Positions 14,668-24,493 of a stretch of DNA of 64,000 nt are shown in pieces. Each line of letters opens with the position of its first letter. Positions within the stretch are counted from its first letter, which is position 1. This DNA is from Faecalibacterium prausnitzii (GTDB taxonomy: Bacteria > Bacillota > Clostridia > Oscillospirales > Ruminococcaceae). Under the pieces are notes generated by a model. The model saw only the letters and a program-made list of their open reading frames with translations, made no database searches and was not told the origin of the DNA. The position numbers and the translations under genes are program-made. The stretch is taken from contig SFDE01000015.1 of assembly GCA_004558805.1 (NCBI GenBank), positions 1 through 64,000 of the forward strand, in the 5' to 3' direction.

Positions 14668-17600
14668 ATGGAAAACTTTACACAGCAAGAGAACACCCTT
14701 GGTCTGTACGATCCACAGTTTGAGCACGACGCCTGCGGCATCGGCGCTGTGGTGGACATCAAGGGACGCAAGAGCCACCGCACCGTGGACGATGCACTGT
14801 CCATTGTGGAGCGGCTGGAACACCGTGCCGGCAAGGACGCCGAGGGCAAGACCGGTGACGGCGTGGGCATCATGCTCCAGATCAGCCACAAGTTCTTTTC
14901 CAAGGTCGCCGATGCCCTGAACATCCGTCTGGGCAACGAGCGGGAGTACGGCGTGGGCATGTTCTTCTTCCCCCAGAACGAGCACATGCGGGCGCAGGCA
15001 ATGAAGCTCTTTGAGGTGGTCACCCGCAAAGAGGGGCTGGAGTTCCTTGCATGGAGGGAAGTGCCGGTGGACCCGGATGCCGTGGGGCAGAAAGCGCGGG
15101 ACTGTATGCCTGCCATCTGGCAGTGCTTTATCAAGAAGCCCGCCAAGGTCAGCAAGGGCATCGACTTTGACCGCAAGCTCTACATCGTCCGCCGGGTCTT
15201 TGAGCATGCCAGCACCGGCACCTATGTGCCCAGCCTGTCCAGCCGCACCATCGTGTACAAGGGCATGTTTCTGGTCCACGACCTGCGCCGGTTCTATGCA
15301 GACCTGCAGGATGAGGACTATGAATCCGCCATCGGTATGGTCCACAGCCGGTTCTCCACCAACACCAATCCCAGCTGGATGCGTGCTCACCCCAATCGGT
15401 TCATCCTCCACAACGGCGAGATCAACACCATCAAGGGCAACACCGATGCTATGCTGGCACGGGAAGAGAGCATTGCCAGTCCTCTGATGCAGGAGGACAT
15501 GAACAAGATCCTGCCCATCATCAACACCTCCGGCTCTGACTCTGCCATGCTGGACAACGCGCTGGAATTCATGGTGATGAACGGCATGGACCTGCCTCTT
15601 GCCGTGATGATCACCATCCCGGAGCCTTGGGAGAACAACCGGAACATCAGCCAGAAAAAGCGGGACTTCTACCAGTACTACGCCACCATGCTGGAGCCTT
15701 GGGACGGTCCCGCCGCCATCCTGTTCTCGGACGGCGATGTGATGGGTGCAGTGCTGGACCGCAACGGTCTGCGCCCCAGCCGCTACTACATCACCCGGGA
15801 CGGACGAATGATCCTTTCCTCTGAGGTAGGCGTGCTGGACTGCGACCCGGAGAATGTTCTGGTAAAGGACCGCCTGCGACCCGGCAAGATGCTGCTGGTG
15901 GATACCGTCAAGGGCGAAGTAGTGGATGACGAAAAGCTGAAGGAGTTCTACGCCAGCCGGGAACCCTACGGCGAGTGGATCGACCGGAATCTGGTGGAGC
16001 TGTCCAAGCTGAAGATCCCCAATGTGAAGGTAGAAAACTACACCGGGGACCGGCTCACCCGGCTGCAGAAGGTGTTCGGCTACAAGTACGAGGAAGTAAA
16101 CACCATGATCCTCGCCATGGCACGGGCAGGGGCAGAGCCTTCCGGTGCCATGGGTACCGACACCCCCCTTGCGGTACTGAGCAACCAGCACCCGCCCCTG
16201 TTCAACTACTTCAAGCAGCGGTTTGCGCAGGTCACCAACCCTCCTATTGACGCCATCCGGGAAAAGGTAGTCACCTCCACCAGCGTCTACATTGGCGCCC
16301 ACGGCAACCTGCTGGAGGACAAGCCGGAAAACTGCAAGGTGCTGAAGGTCCACAACCCCATTCTCACCTCCACCGACCTGCTGAAGATCCGGTACATGAA
16401 TGTGCCGGGCTTCAAGGTTGCCACCGTGTCCATCAACTACTACAAGAATACCAGTCTGGAAGAGGCGATCGACCGGGTCTTTCTGGAAGTGGATCGTGCC
16501 TACAAAGAAGGGGCGAACATCATTATTTTGTCCGATCGGGATGTAGACGAGTACCATGTGACCATCCCCAGCCTGCTGGCGGTGTCCGCCGTGTCCCAGT
16601 ATCTGATCCGCACCAAAAAGAGCACCGCTCTGGCGCTGATCCTGGAAAGTGCCGAGCCCCGGGAGGTCCATCATTTTGCCACCCTGCTGGGCTATGGTGC
16701 CTGCGCCGTGAACCCCTATCTGGCACACGAGACCATCGGGCAGCTCATTGACGAAGGGCTGCTGGATAAGGACTACTACGCCGCCGTGGAGGACTACAAC
16801 AACGCCATCCTCAACGGTATCGTAAAGATCGCCTCCAAGATGGGTATTTCCACCATCCAGAGCTACCAGAGCAGCCAGATCTTTGAGGCAGTGGGTATTT
16901 CCAAGGAGGTCATCGACAAGTATTTTACCGGCACCGTCAGCCGGGTGGGCGGTATCCGCCTTGCGGACATTCAGGCAGACGTGGAGGCGCTCCACAACGC
17001 CGCCTTTGACCCGCTGGGGCTGGACATCAACATGGAGCTTGCCGACGGCGGCGACCACAAGTTCCGCAGCGGAAAGGAAGAGCATCTGTTCAATCCCCAG
17101 ACCATCCATCTGTTCCAGAAGGCGTGCCGTACCGGGGACTACGATACCTTTAAGCAGTTCACCGCCGCCGTGGACAACATGGGCACCGACGGCGTCCATC
17201 TGCGGAGCCTGCTGGACTTCCGCTTTGACCCGGAGGGAGGCATCCCGCTGGAAGAGGTGGAGCCGGTAAGCTCCATCGTCAAGCGGTTCAAGGGTGCTGC
17301 CATGAGCTATGGTGCCCTCAGCAGCGAGGCGCACGAGACCATTGCCATTGCCCTGAACCGTCTGGGCGGTCGCAGCAACACCGGCGAGGGCGGCGAGCCG
17401 GAAGAGCGTTACCACAGCGAAAGCAACTCCAAGATCAAGCAGGTGGCGTCTGCCCGGTTTGGCGTCACCAGCAAGTATCTGGTGTCCGCCGAGGAGATCC
17501 AGATCAAGCTGGCGCAGGGCGCAAAGCCCGGCGAGGGCGGCAACCTGCCGGGTGCAAAAGTGTACCCGTGGATCGCCAAGACTCGCCACAGCACCACCGG

Positions 17601-19203
17601 CGTGGGGCTTATCTCTCCCCCGCCTCACCACGACATCTACTCCATTGAGGATCTGGCAGAGCTGATCTACGACCTGAAGAACGCCAACCGCAACGCCAAC
17701 ATCAACGTGAAGCTGGTAAGCGAGGCAGGCGTAGGCACCATTGCCGCCGGCGTGGCAAAGGGCGGTGCGCAGGTGATCCTGGTGTCCGGCTATGACGGCG
17801 GCACCGGCGCTGCCCCCCGCACCTCCATCAAGAACGCCGGTCTACCTTGGGAGCTGGGCATTGCGGAGACCCACCAGACCCTGATCCTCAACGGTCTGCG
17901 GACCCGGGTGCGGATCGAAAGCGACTCCAAGCTGCTGTCCGGTCGGGACGTGGCGATCAGTTGTATGCTGGGCGCAGAGGAATTCGGCTTTGGCACCACC
18001 CTGCTGATGGCAGAGGGCTGCGTCATGATGCGGGTCTGCAATCTGGACACCTGCCCCATGGGCATCTGCACCCAGAACCCGGAGCTGCGCAAAAACTTTA
18101 AGGGCAAGCCGGAGTACATTATCAACTACCTTACCTTCGTGGCACAGGAGCTGCGGGAGTACATGGCAAAGCTGGGCGTCCGCACCATGGACGAGCTGGT
18201 AGGTCGCACCGACCTGCTGCAGGTAAAGGCAGCCGCCCCCGGCAGCCGTGCCTCCAAAATGGATCTGGACTGCATCCTCCACAACCCTGCCATTGCCAAC
18301 AGCAATGTCCACTTTGTCAAGGAGGACACCTACGACTTCCATCTGGAAAACACACTGGACATGAAGGTGCTGATGAAGAAGTTCAAGCTCAACAGCAAGG
18401 CTCCCCAGAGCGTCAGTCTGAAGGTCTCCAACGTGGACCGTGCCTTTGGTGCCATCTTTGGCAGCGAGATCACCCGGAAATACGGCAACACCCTGCCGGA
18501 TGATGTGTACACCGCCCACTGCGTCGGTGCCGGCGGACAAAGCTTTGGAGCCTTTATCCCCAAGGGGCTTACGCTGGATCTTGTGGGCGACTGCAACGAC
18601 TACATGGGCAAGGGACTTTCCGGCGGTAAGATCGTAGTGCGTCCTCCACAGGGCATCGCTTTCAAGCCGGAAGAGAATATCATCACCGGCAATGTGGCGT
18701 TGTACGGTGCCACCAGCGGCAAGGCGTTCATCTCCGGCGTGGCAGGCGAACGATTCTGCGTCCGCAACAGCGGTGCCACCGCTGTGGTGGAAGGCGTAGG
18801 CGACCACGGCTGTGAGTACATGACCGGCGGCACCGTGGTGGTGCTGGGACAGACCGGCAAAAACTTTGCAGCAGGCATGACTGGCGGCATTGCCTATGTG
18901 CTGGATGAGAACTGGGATTTTTACCAGCGGGTGAACAAGGAAACGGTCAGTCTGGAGCCGGTGGAGCACAAATACGACGTTGCCACTCTGAAAGAACTGA
19001 TCCGGGAGCACGTGGAGCTTACCGGCTCCCCCCGGGGCAAGGAGATCCTGGACAACTTCAGCCAGTTCCTGCCCAAGTTCAAAAAGGTGCTGCCTTACGA
19101 TTACGACCGGATGCTGCGGGTCATCGCCTCGGTAGAAGAGCGGGGTCTGGACGGCGAACAGGCGCAGATCGAAGCATTCTACATGGTGCAGAAGAAGAAG
19201 TAA
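14668..19203 (+). CDS. gltB: Glutamate synthase large subunit
   Basis: A 1511-residue protein producing glutamate from glutamine and 2-oxoglutarate. ATG 14668 is chosen because an upstream ATG (14656) has its purine-rich site too close. Domains in order: a ~22-residue propeptide ending before Cys23 (DACGIG), the class II glutamine amidotransferase nucleophile; the amidotransferase domain to ~430; central domain; FMN-binding synthase barrel (~800-1190) with GEGGEPEER and GAKPGEGGNLPG; the [3Fe-4S] cysteines C1124, C1129 and C1134 (CNLDTCPMGIC); and the GXGXG C-terminal beta-helix (~1240-1450). All key residues appear intact. gltD follows 13 bp downstream. The leader hairpin suggests attenuation control. 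Confidence 0.97.
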   Translation: MENFTQQENTLGLYDPQFEHDACGIGAVVDIKGRKSHRTVDDALSIVERLEHRAGKDAEGKTGDGVGIMLQISHKFFSKVADALNIRLGNEREYGVGMFFFPQNEHMRAQAMKLFEVVTRKEGLEFLAWREVPVDPDAVGQKARDCMPAIWQCFIKKPAKVSKGIDFDRKLYIVRRVFEHASTGTYVPSLSSRTIVYKGMFLVHDLRRFYADLQDEDYESAIGMVHSRFSTNTNPSWMRAHPNRFILHNGEINTIKGNTDAMLAREESIASPLMQEDMNKILPIINTSGSDSAMLDNALEFMVMNGMDLPLAVMITIPEPWENNRNISQKKRDFYQYYATMLEPWDGPAAILFSDGDVMGAVLDRNGLRPSRYYITRDGRMILSSEVGVLDCDPENVLVKDRLRPGKMLLVDTVKGEVVDDEKLKEFYASREPYGEWIDRNLVELSKLKIPNVKVENYTGDRLTRLQKVFGYKYEEVNTMILAMARAGAEPSGAMGTDTPLAVLSNQHPPLFNYFKQRFAQVTNPPIDAIREKVVTSTSVYIGAHGNLLEDKPENCKVLKVHNPILTSTDLLKIRYMNVPGFKVATVSINYYKNTSLEEAIDRVFLEVDRAYKEGANIIILSDRDVDEYHVTIPSLLAVSAVSQYLIRTKKSTALALILESAEPREVHHFATLLGYGACAVNPYLAHETIGQLIDEGLLDKDYYAAVEDYNNAILNGIVKIASKMGISTIQSYQSSQIFEAVGISKEVIDKYFTGTVSRVGGIRLADIQADVEALHNAAFDPLGLDINMELADGGDHKFRSGKEEHLFNPQTIHLFQKACRTGDYDTFKQFTAAVDNMGTDGVHLRSLLDFRFDPEGGIPLEEVEPVSSIVKRFKGAAMSYGALSSEAHETIAIALNRLGGRSNTGEGGEPEERYHSESNSKIKQVASARFGVTSKYLVSAEEIQIKLAQGAKPGEGGNLPGAKVYPWIAKTRHSTTGVGLISPPPHHDIYSIEDLAELIYDLKNANRNANINVKLVSEAGVGTIAAGVAKGGAQVILVSGYDGGTGAAPRTSIKNAGLPWELGIAETHQTLILNGLRTRVRIESDSKLLSGRDVAISCMLGAEEFGFGTTLLMAEGCVMMRVCNLDTCPMGICTQNPELRKNFKGKPEYIINYLTFVAQELREYMAKLGVRTMDELVGRTDLLQVKAAAPGSRASKMDLDCILHNPAIANSNVHFVKEDTYDFHLENTLDMKVLMKKFKLNSKAPQSVSLKVSNVDRAFGAIFGSEITRKYGNTLPDDVYTAHCVGAGGQSFGAFIPKGLTLDLVGDCNDYMGKGLSGGKIVVRPPQGIAFKPEENIITGNVALYGATSGKAFISGVAGERFCVRNSGATAVVEGVGDHGCEYMTGGTVVVLGQTGKNFAAGMTGGIAYVLDENWDFYQRVNKETVSLEPVEHKYDVATLKELIREHVELTGSPRGKEILDNFSQFLPKFKKVLPYDYDRMLRVIASVEERGLDGEQAQIEAFYMVQKKK

Positions 19204-19216
19204 GGAGGGCAGCGTC

Positions 19217-20698
19217 ATGGGCAAGATCACTGGATTTATGGATTATGCGCGCAAGACCAGCACGGACATTCCGCCGCTGGAGCGCATGGAGAATTTTAAC
19301 GAATTTCACGTCTGGCTCTCCCGGGAGGAGCAGCAGACGCAGGCGGCACGGTGCATGGACTGCGGTGTGCCTTTCTGTCAGGCAGGCGGCATGATGATTG
19401 GCGGAATGGCATCCGGCTGCCCGCTGAACAACCTGATCCCGGAGTGGAACGAGCTGGTGTATCAGGGCAAGTGGGAGCTGGCGCTCCACCGACTCATGAG
19501 CACCAACCGCTTCCCGGAATTCACCAGCCGGGTGTGCCCCGCTCTGTGTGAGGCGGCGTGCACCTGCGGAGATGTGACCGGCAGCAGCGTCACGGTCCGG
19601 GAGAACGAACATGCCATCGTGGAGACCGCCTACAGCAAGGGCTGGCTCCAGCCCTGTCCGCCGCCGGCACGCACCGGCAAGGCAGTTGCCGTGGTGGGCA
19701 GCGGTCCTTCCGGCTTGGCGGTGGCGGAATACCTGAACAAGCGTGGACACTCGGTGACCGTGTTTGAGCGTGCCGACCGGGTAGGCGGACTGCTGATGTA
19801 CGGCATCCCCAATATGAAGCTGGACAAAGCGGTGATCCAGCGCCGCATCCGGATCATGGAGGCAGAAGGCGTGGTGTTCCGCACCAACATGGACATCGGC
19901 GGGGCGGTTGCCGCACAGGAGCTGCTGGATGGCTTTGACGCCGTGGTGCTGTGCTGCGGTGCCAAAAAGCCCCGGGACCTGAACGTGCCCGGACGGGACG
20001 CTGCAGGCGTCCACTTTGCGGTGGACTACCTTACCAGCGTCACCAAGAGCCTGCTGGATTCCGGCTTTAGCGACGGCAGGGCGATCAACGCCAACGGCAA
20101 GAATGTGCTGGTCATTGGCGGCGGCGACACCGGCAACGACTGTCAGGGCACCGCCCTGCGGCAGGGCTGCACCGACCTGATGGCATTGGAAATGATGCCG
20201 CAGCCTCCCAAGGAGCGTGCCGCCTCCAACCCCTGGCCGGAGTGGCCCCGGGTGCAGAAGGTGGACTACGGGCAGACCGAGTGCCTGGCACGGTTTGGCA
20301 AGGACCCCCGGGTGTACCAGACCACCGTGAAGGAATTTTTGAAGGACGATGCCGGCAACCTGACCGGTGCGGTCATCGCCTACCTGAAACCGGAGCGGGA
20401 TCCCGACACCGGACGCACCAACATGGTGCCCACCGGGGAAGAATTTACCTATAACTGCCAGCTGGCGTTGATCGCCGCAGGCTTTACCGGCTGCGAGAGC
20501 TACGTCGCCGATGCCTTTGGCGTCGGGCTGACCCCCCGCGGCAATGTGGCAGACCACCACTTCCGGACCGATCTGGACAAGGTATTCGTCTGCGGCGATA
20601 TGCGCCGTGGACAGAGCCTTGTGGTGTGGGGTCTGCGGGAGGGGCGCGACTGCGCCGCTGAGGTAGACCGCTATCTGATGGGTTACACCAACCTCTGA
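19217..20698 (+). CDS. gltD: Glutamate synthase small subunit, NAD(P)H-dependent
   Basis: A 493-residue flavoprotein that feeds electrons from NAD(P)H through FAD and two [4Fe-4S] clusters to GltB. The N-terminal ferredoxin-like domain shows ARCMDCGVPFC, SGCPLNNLIPEW and SRVCPALCEAAC; FAD binding is at VVGSGPSGLAVAEYL (~residues 157-171) and nucleotide binding at VLVIGGGDTGNDC (~297-309). The C-terminal FVCGDMRRGQSLVVW is also typical. GGAGG is 9 bases before the ATG. Second gene of gltBD; the convergent pseudokinase gene shares the terminator. Confidence 0.96.
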   Translation: MGKITGFMDYARKTSTDIPPLERMENFNEFHVWLSREEQQTQAARCMDCGVPFCQAGGMMIGGMASGCPLNNLIPEWNELVYQGKWELALHRLMSTNRFPEFTSRVCPALCEAACTCGDVTGSSVTVRENEHAIVETAYSKGWLQPCPPPARTGKAVAVVGSGPSGLAVAEYLNKRGHSVTVFERADRVGGLLMYGIPNMKLDKAVIQRRIRIMEAEGVVFRTNMDIGGAVAAQELLDGFDAVVLCCGAKKPRDLNVPGRDAAGVHFAVDYLTSVTKSLLDSGFSDGRAINANGKNVLVIGGGDTGNDCQGTALRQGCTDLMALEMMPQPPKERAASNPWPEWPRVQKVDYGQTECLARFGKDPRVYQTTVKEFLKDDAGNLTGAVIAYLKPERDPDTGRTNMVPTGEEFTYNCQLALIAAGFTGCESYVADAFGVGLTPRGNVADHHFRTDLDKVFVCGDMRRGQSLVVWGLREGRDCAAEVDRYLMGYTNL

Positions 20699-20742
20699 AG
20701 CGGCACCTCACCTATCAAGCCATTCTCTTTCCTATCCTAAAC

Positions 20743-20786
20743 AAGCAGAAGCGGGAGCCTTTTTCAGGGCTCCCGCTTCTGCTTTT
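20743..20786. terminator. Bidirectional terminator after gltD
   Basis: A 17-bp perfect stem AAGCAGAAGCGGGAGCC (20743-20759) / GGCTCCCGCTTCTGCTT (20768-20784) ending in T runs in both directions. Confidence 0.93.
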
Positions 20787-20790
20787 ATGT

Positions 20791-22488
20791 TTATTCGTTT
20801 GTAGTCTGTTCCGGCTCTGCAGCGCCCTCTGCAGGCACCTCCGGCGGGGCAGTCTCCTCGGAGGAGGAAGAGCCTTCCGGCGTGGTGGTGATCTGCACAC
20901 TGGGGTCTGCGGCGATATACACCGTGACCACCGTGCCTACCTCCACCGAATCCCCGGCGTTTTCGCTGGTGGACACCACACAGCCTGCGGCGTAGGAGCC
21001 ATCGTTTACCATCATGAAGCAGCTGGCAATAAGCCCCCGGCTTTCCAGCTCCTTGATGGCAGAATCCTGGGTAAAGCCGATGATATCCGGCATCTCGGTC
21101 ATCTGGGGACCCTTGCTCACCACAAGGCGGATGGTCTCCCCCGCCTTGAGCACCGTGCCCTCCTCCGGCTCCTGCTGCATGATCTGCCCTGCAGGCACCG
21201 TGTCGCTGTATTCCTGGGTGACATAGAACAGGTACATCCCCATATACTCCCGGTTGTTCTGTACCTGTGCATATTGCAGCCCCATAAAGTTGGGCACAAG
21301 ATTCTCGGGCTCCATCACTTCACTGCTGGCAGGCTGGGATTCCACCGAGGCAGGCGGTTCCTCTCCCCTCTTTTGAAGGATGCCCCACAGGGTCATGAGG
21401 ATCAAGATGCTCAGCAGGATCAGAATGGCTGCCAGCAAGCCCTTGACGCTGAACAGATGCCGCCGGACCTCCTGCTCCCCGGGATGTGCCGGGTTCTCCG
21501 GCTTCATGGTCCGGTTCAGCTCGGCAGTGTATTCTTTGGAAGAAAGTGCCTGATACAGCTGGGGCACCGTCTGGATCCGCTCCATGGGTCGCAGCCGCAA
21601 TCCCAGCTGCAGCACGTCCGACACATAGGCGGGGACCCCGGGGTTCAGGGTCCGGGCACGGGGGTTGGCGTCCGATACGGTGCGCTGTGCCGCCGGCACC
21701 GGTGCCTGCCCGCACACCATGCGGTAGACCACCGCTGCAAGGCTGTACTCATCGGTATAGCGCCCTTCAAACTCGGCGGTGGTGTACTGTTCCGGGGCGG
21801 AATACCCCTCGTACAGCTGCTCGTGCAAGCCGCTGCCAGCGGTGCGCAGCCCCACCGTACCATAGCCTGCAAGGCGGCAGCGCCCGTCAGCCATGACCCG
21901 GATATTCTCCGGGCAGATGCCCCGGTGCACCAAGCCGATCTTGTGCATTGCCGCCACGCCCTCAAACACCGGGCGCAGCATGGCGCACGCCTCCTCGGCA
22001 CGGAGGGTGGCAGAACGTGCATCCAGCCACTCATCCAGCGGGGTGCCTCCCAGATCCTCCAGCACTGCGTACACCGTGTTGTTTGCCTCCACTACGTCCA
22101 GCACTGCCTCCAGCCCGGTAGCAGGGGTAATGCGCTGGATGGCGTGGTACAGGTCCGCAAAGTCCATGCGGGTGGTCTTGAACAGCACCTCGCTGCCCTT
22201 TTTGGGGTGGAGGATGCAGTCCTCCCCCCGCTCTGCCGCAAGGGTGAAGGGCAGGTATTCCTTGATGGTGACCCGGAAGCCCCCCAGATCCTCCACACCG
22301 CTGTACAGGATGCCCTCCCCGTCCATGGTCAGCATCTCGCCTACGGTATACCGTCCTCCCAGCATGCTGCCCACCGGCAGGCTGCCTGCCGGGTTCCGCC
22401 CCACAAACACCTTGCCGCAATGGGGGCAGCTGGTGACTTGTGCAGGCAGCACCTTCATGCAGTAAGGACACAGGCGTTCTTGCACCAT
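20791..22488 (-). CDS. Zinc-ribbon, pseudokinase, PASTA-domain membrane protein
   Basis: A 565-residue protein; ATG 22488 follows AAGGGGAGA. Order: zinc ribbon C7/C10...C21/C24; Ser/Thr kinase fold (~44-315) with the VAIK-type lysine K76 and an APE motif (231-233); membrane helix ~347-371; two PASTA domains (~396-460 and 465-528); acidic Ser/Pro-rich tail. The catalytic loop reads HRGICPEN (188-195) instead of HRDLKPEN and the DFG motif is AGYG, so both catalytic aspartates are missing: by established kinase rules this is a pseudokinase. In canonical Firmicute PASTA kinases the external repeats sense muropeptides. The intracellular zinc ribbon may bind a partner. No phosphatase or division gene is adjacent; it appears monocistronic. 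Confidence 0.85.
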   Translation of the reverse strand: MVQERLCPYCMKVLPAQVTSCPHCGKVFVGRNPAGSLPVGSMLGGRYTVGEMLTMDGEGILYSGVEDLGGFRVTIKEYLPFTLAAERGEDCILHPKKGSEVLFKTTRMDFADLYHAIQRITPATGLEAVLDVVEANNTVYAVLEDLGGTPLDEWLDARSATLRAEEACAMLRPVFEGVAAMHKIGLVHRGICPENIRVMADGRCRLAGYGTVGLRTAGSGLHEQLYEGYSAPEQYTTAEFEGRYTDEYSLAAVVYRMVCGQAPVPAAQRTVSDANPRARTLNPGVPAYVSDVLQLGLRLRPMERIQTVPQLYQALSSKEYTAELNRTMKPENPAHPGEQEVRRHLFSVKGLLAAILILLSILILMTLWGILQKRGEEPPASVESQPASSEVMEPENLVPNFMGLQYAQVQNNREYMGMYLFYVTQEYSDTVPAGQIMQQEPEEGTVLKAGETIRLVVSKGPQMTEMPDIIGFTQDSAIKELESRGLIASCFMMVNDGSYAAGCVVSTSENAGDSVEVGTVVTVYIAADPSVQITTTPEGSSSSEETAPPEVPAEGAAEPEQTTNE

Positions 22489-22578
22489 TCTCTTCTCCCC
22501 TTTTTTGTCTTGTTGCTCTTTCATTTTATCATAGTGTGCCCCGGGGCGCAAGTTGTCCGGTGTTAACCGCAGGCAAAC

Positions 22579-22618
22579 AAAAAGCACCCCGCCAGCCGTT
22601 TCCGGTCAGCGGGGTGCT
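22579..22618 (-). terminator. Terminator of oppA
   Basis: AGCACCCCGC (22583-22592) / GCGGGGTGCT (22609-22618); read on the minus strand it is followed by TTTTTGTTTG. Confidence 0.88.
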
Positions 22619-22669
22619 CAGTGCTCAATGGTTACGGTTCAGCTTACGCTGCACGGCACAGGGAGGAGA

Positions 22670-24364
22670 TCACTCCTCGATGTAGCCGTACTGGAGGTAC
22701 CAGTAGCCGTAGGGGCTGTGCCAGATGCCCTTCAGAGAAGAGCTCTGCAGCCAGAAGTCGTTGTAGTAAGCAACGGGGATGCAGCCCATATCCTCCATCA
22801 GGATGTCCTCAGCCTTGTGCAGCTGTGCAAAGTGCTCGGCGGTATCAGCGACCTTGGAAGCCTCAACAGCAGCATCAAAATCAGCGCTGGAGTACTTACC
22901 ATCGTTGTTGCCGTTGCCGGTGCAGAACAGCTCGACCATGTTGGAAGGATCGTTGTAGTCCATGACCCAGCCGTTACGGGCAACATCGTACTCGCCTGCA
23001 CGACGAGCGGGGGTGAAGGAGGACCACTCCATCTTGTTGATGGTCAGGGTGATGCCCAGATCGCCCCAAGTCTGCTGCAGGTACTCTGCCAGAGGCACAT
23101 GGTAGCCGGCATCGTTGGTGCTGTACTCGATGGTGGGGTAGCCCTCGCCATTGGGGTAGCCAGCCTCTTCCAGCAGCTTCTTAGCCTCGGCCATATTTGC
23201 CTCGTAGTCATCAGCAATGTAGGGAGAGCCGCCGTTTGCGTTGTCGTAGAAGTAGCCCTGCTCGTCCACGATGCCGGGGCCGACCATATTGGAAGCAGCG
23301 GAGTAGGTGCCCTGCATGATGGTGTTTGCCACGTAGTCGCGGTCGATAGCCAGAGCCAGAGCCTTGCGGACCTTGGCATCCTTGAAGGCATCGCGCTGCA
23401 GATTCATGCTGACGTAATAGGTGCCCAGAATGGTGTCAACATAGAAGTCGCCGCCGTCCTCTGCCTTGGTCAGGCTGGGGATCTCGTCGGTGGGCACGTC
23501 CTTGATCAGGACAGCCTCGCCGCTGTTGTAAGCAGCGAAGGCAGCGGAAGAGTCCTCCAGCAACAGCAGGGTGATGCTGTCAGAAACGATCTTGGAGTTA
23601 TCCCAGCCGCCAACATAGTTGGGGTTCTTGGTCAGGACGATACGCTCGGAGGGGGTCCACTCGGTGATCATGTAGGGACCGTTGGAGACGAAGGTCTCAG
23701 CGGAGGTGCACCATGCATCGCCGTTTGCCTCAACGGTAGCCTGCTGCACAGGGCTCATGGATGCAAAAGCAGCCATCTTGTCGAAGTAGGAGCAGGGGTA
23801 GGACAGCACGACGGTCAGGGTCTTGCCATCGTCGCTTGCCTTGACGTTCAGAGCATCGGTATCACCGGCCTGTGCTGCGTCAAAACCATCGATCATGCCC
23901 AGGCAGGTCGATGCATAAGGAGCAGCGGTAGCAGGATCAGCCATACGCTTAAAGCTGTACTCAAAGTCCTTAGCGGTCAAGTCGGTGCCATCGCTCCACT
24001 TCAGACCGTCACGCATGGTGAAGGTCCAGGTCAGACCGTCCTCACTGGTAGTCCAGCTCTCAGCCTGACCGCCAATAACTTCGTTGTTCTCGTTGATGAT
24101 CAGCAGGGGCTCGAAGATGGTGATGATGGTGTTGGCGCCATCAATAGCACTGTTCAAAGAGGGATCCAGAGTCTCGGGGTTGGGGCCGTACTGGACGGTG
24201 AAGCCAGCGGTGTTGACACTGCCGGTAGAAGAGCCAGCAGCGGAAGAAGCAGTGCCGGAGGTTGCGGTAGAACCGGACTTGCTGCCGCCACAGGCTGCCA
24301 GACCCAGAGCAGCGGCACCCACGCCTGCAACCTTGAGGAAATTACGACGAGAAATGCGTTTCAT
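22670..24364 (-). CDS. oppA: Oligopeptide ABC transporter substrate-binding lipoprotein
   Basis: A 564-residue SBP of the peptide/nickel family (SBP_bac_5). The N-terminus has a twin-arginine-like SRRNFLK followed by a hydrophobic stretch and a lipobox LAAC near residue 25, so it is predicted lipid-anchored; the linker is Ser/Thr/Gly-rich. Family blocks include GPNPETLDPSLNSA, GLTWTFTMRDGLKWSDG (split by one residue pattern) and NGPYMITEW. Ligand specificity cannot be predicted, but peptides fit the oppBCDF neighbours. It lies downstream of oppF but has its own strong promoter and a 215-bp gap, consistent with the high stoichiometry usual for binding proteins. Confidence 0.93.
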   Translation of the reverse strand: MKRISRRNFLKVAGVGAAALGLAACGGSKSGSTATSGTASSAAGSSTGSVNTAGFTVQYGPNPETLDPSLNSAIDGANTIITIFEPLLIINENNEVIGGQAESWTTSEDGLTWTFTMRDGLKWSDGTDLTAKDFEYSFKRMADPATAAPYASTCLGMIDGFDAAQAGDTDALNVKASDDGKTLTVVLSYPCSYFDKMAAFASMSPVQQATVEANGDAWCTSAETFVSNGPYMITEWTPSERIVLTKNPNYVGGWDNSKIVSDSITLLLLEDSSAAFAAYNSGEAVLIKDVPTDEIPSLTKAEDGGDFYVDTILGTYYVSMNLQRDAFKDAKVRKALALAIDRDYVANTIMQGTYSAASNMVGPGIVDEQGYFYDNANGGSPYIADDYEANMAEAKKLLEEAGYPNGEGYPTIEYSTNDAGYHVPLAEYLQQTWGDLGITLTINKMEWSSFTPARRAGEYDVARNGWVMDYNDPSNMVELFCTGNGNNDGKYSSADFDAAVEASKVADTAEHFAQLHKAEDILMEDMGCIPVAYYNDFWLQSSSLKGIWHSPYGYWYLQYGYIEE

Positions 24365-24464
24365 AATAATATCCTTCCCTTATATCAAATTTTGAGTGTG
24401 CCAGGTTCCCCCAGCCGCCTCTATATTCGATCCGGTGCAAATGTACGCCGGAGGAACACGAATG

Positions 24465-24493
24465 ATTATAATACGTTTCCATGCCGATGACAA
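24465..24493 (-). promoter_or_regulatory. Promoter of oppA
   Basis: Minus strand TTGTCA (24493-24488), 17 bp, TATAAT (24470-24465), ~95 nt before the ATG. Confidence 0.82.

Noticed and set aside
14350..17631. Open frame of 1093 codons on the minus strand across gltB
   Set aside because: It is antisense to an intact gltB with all motifs, shows no family features, and is a product of strong GC3 codon bias.
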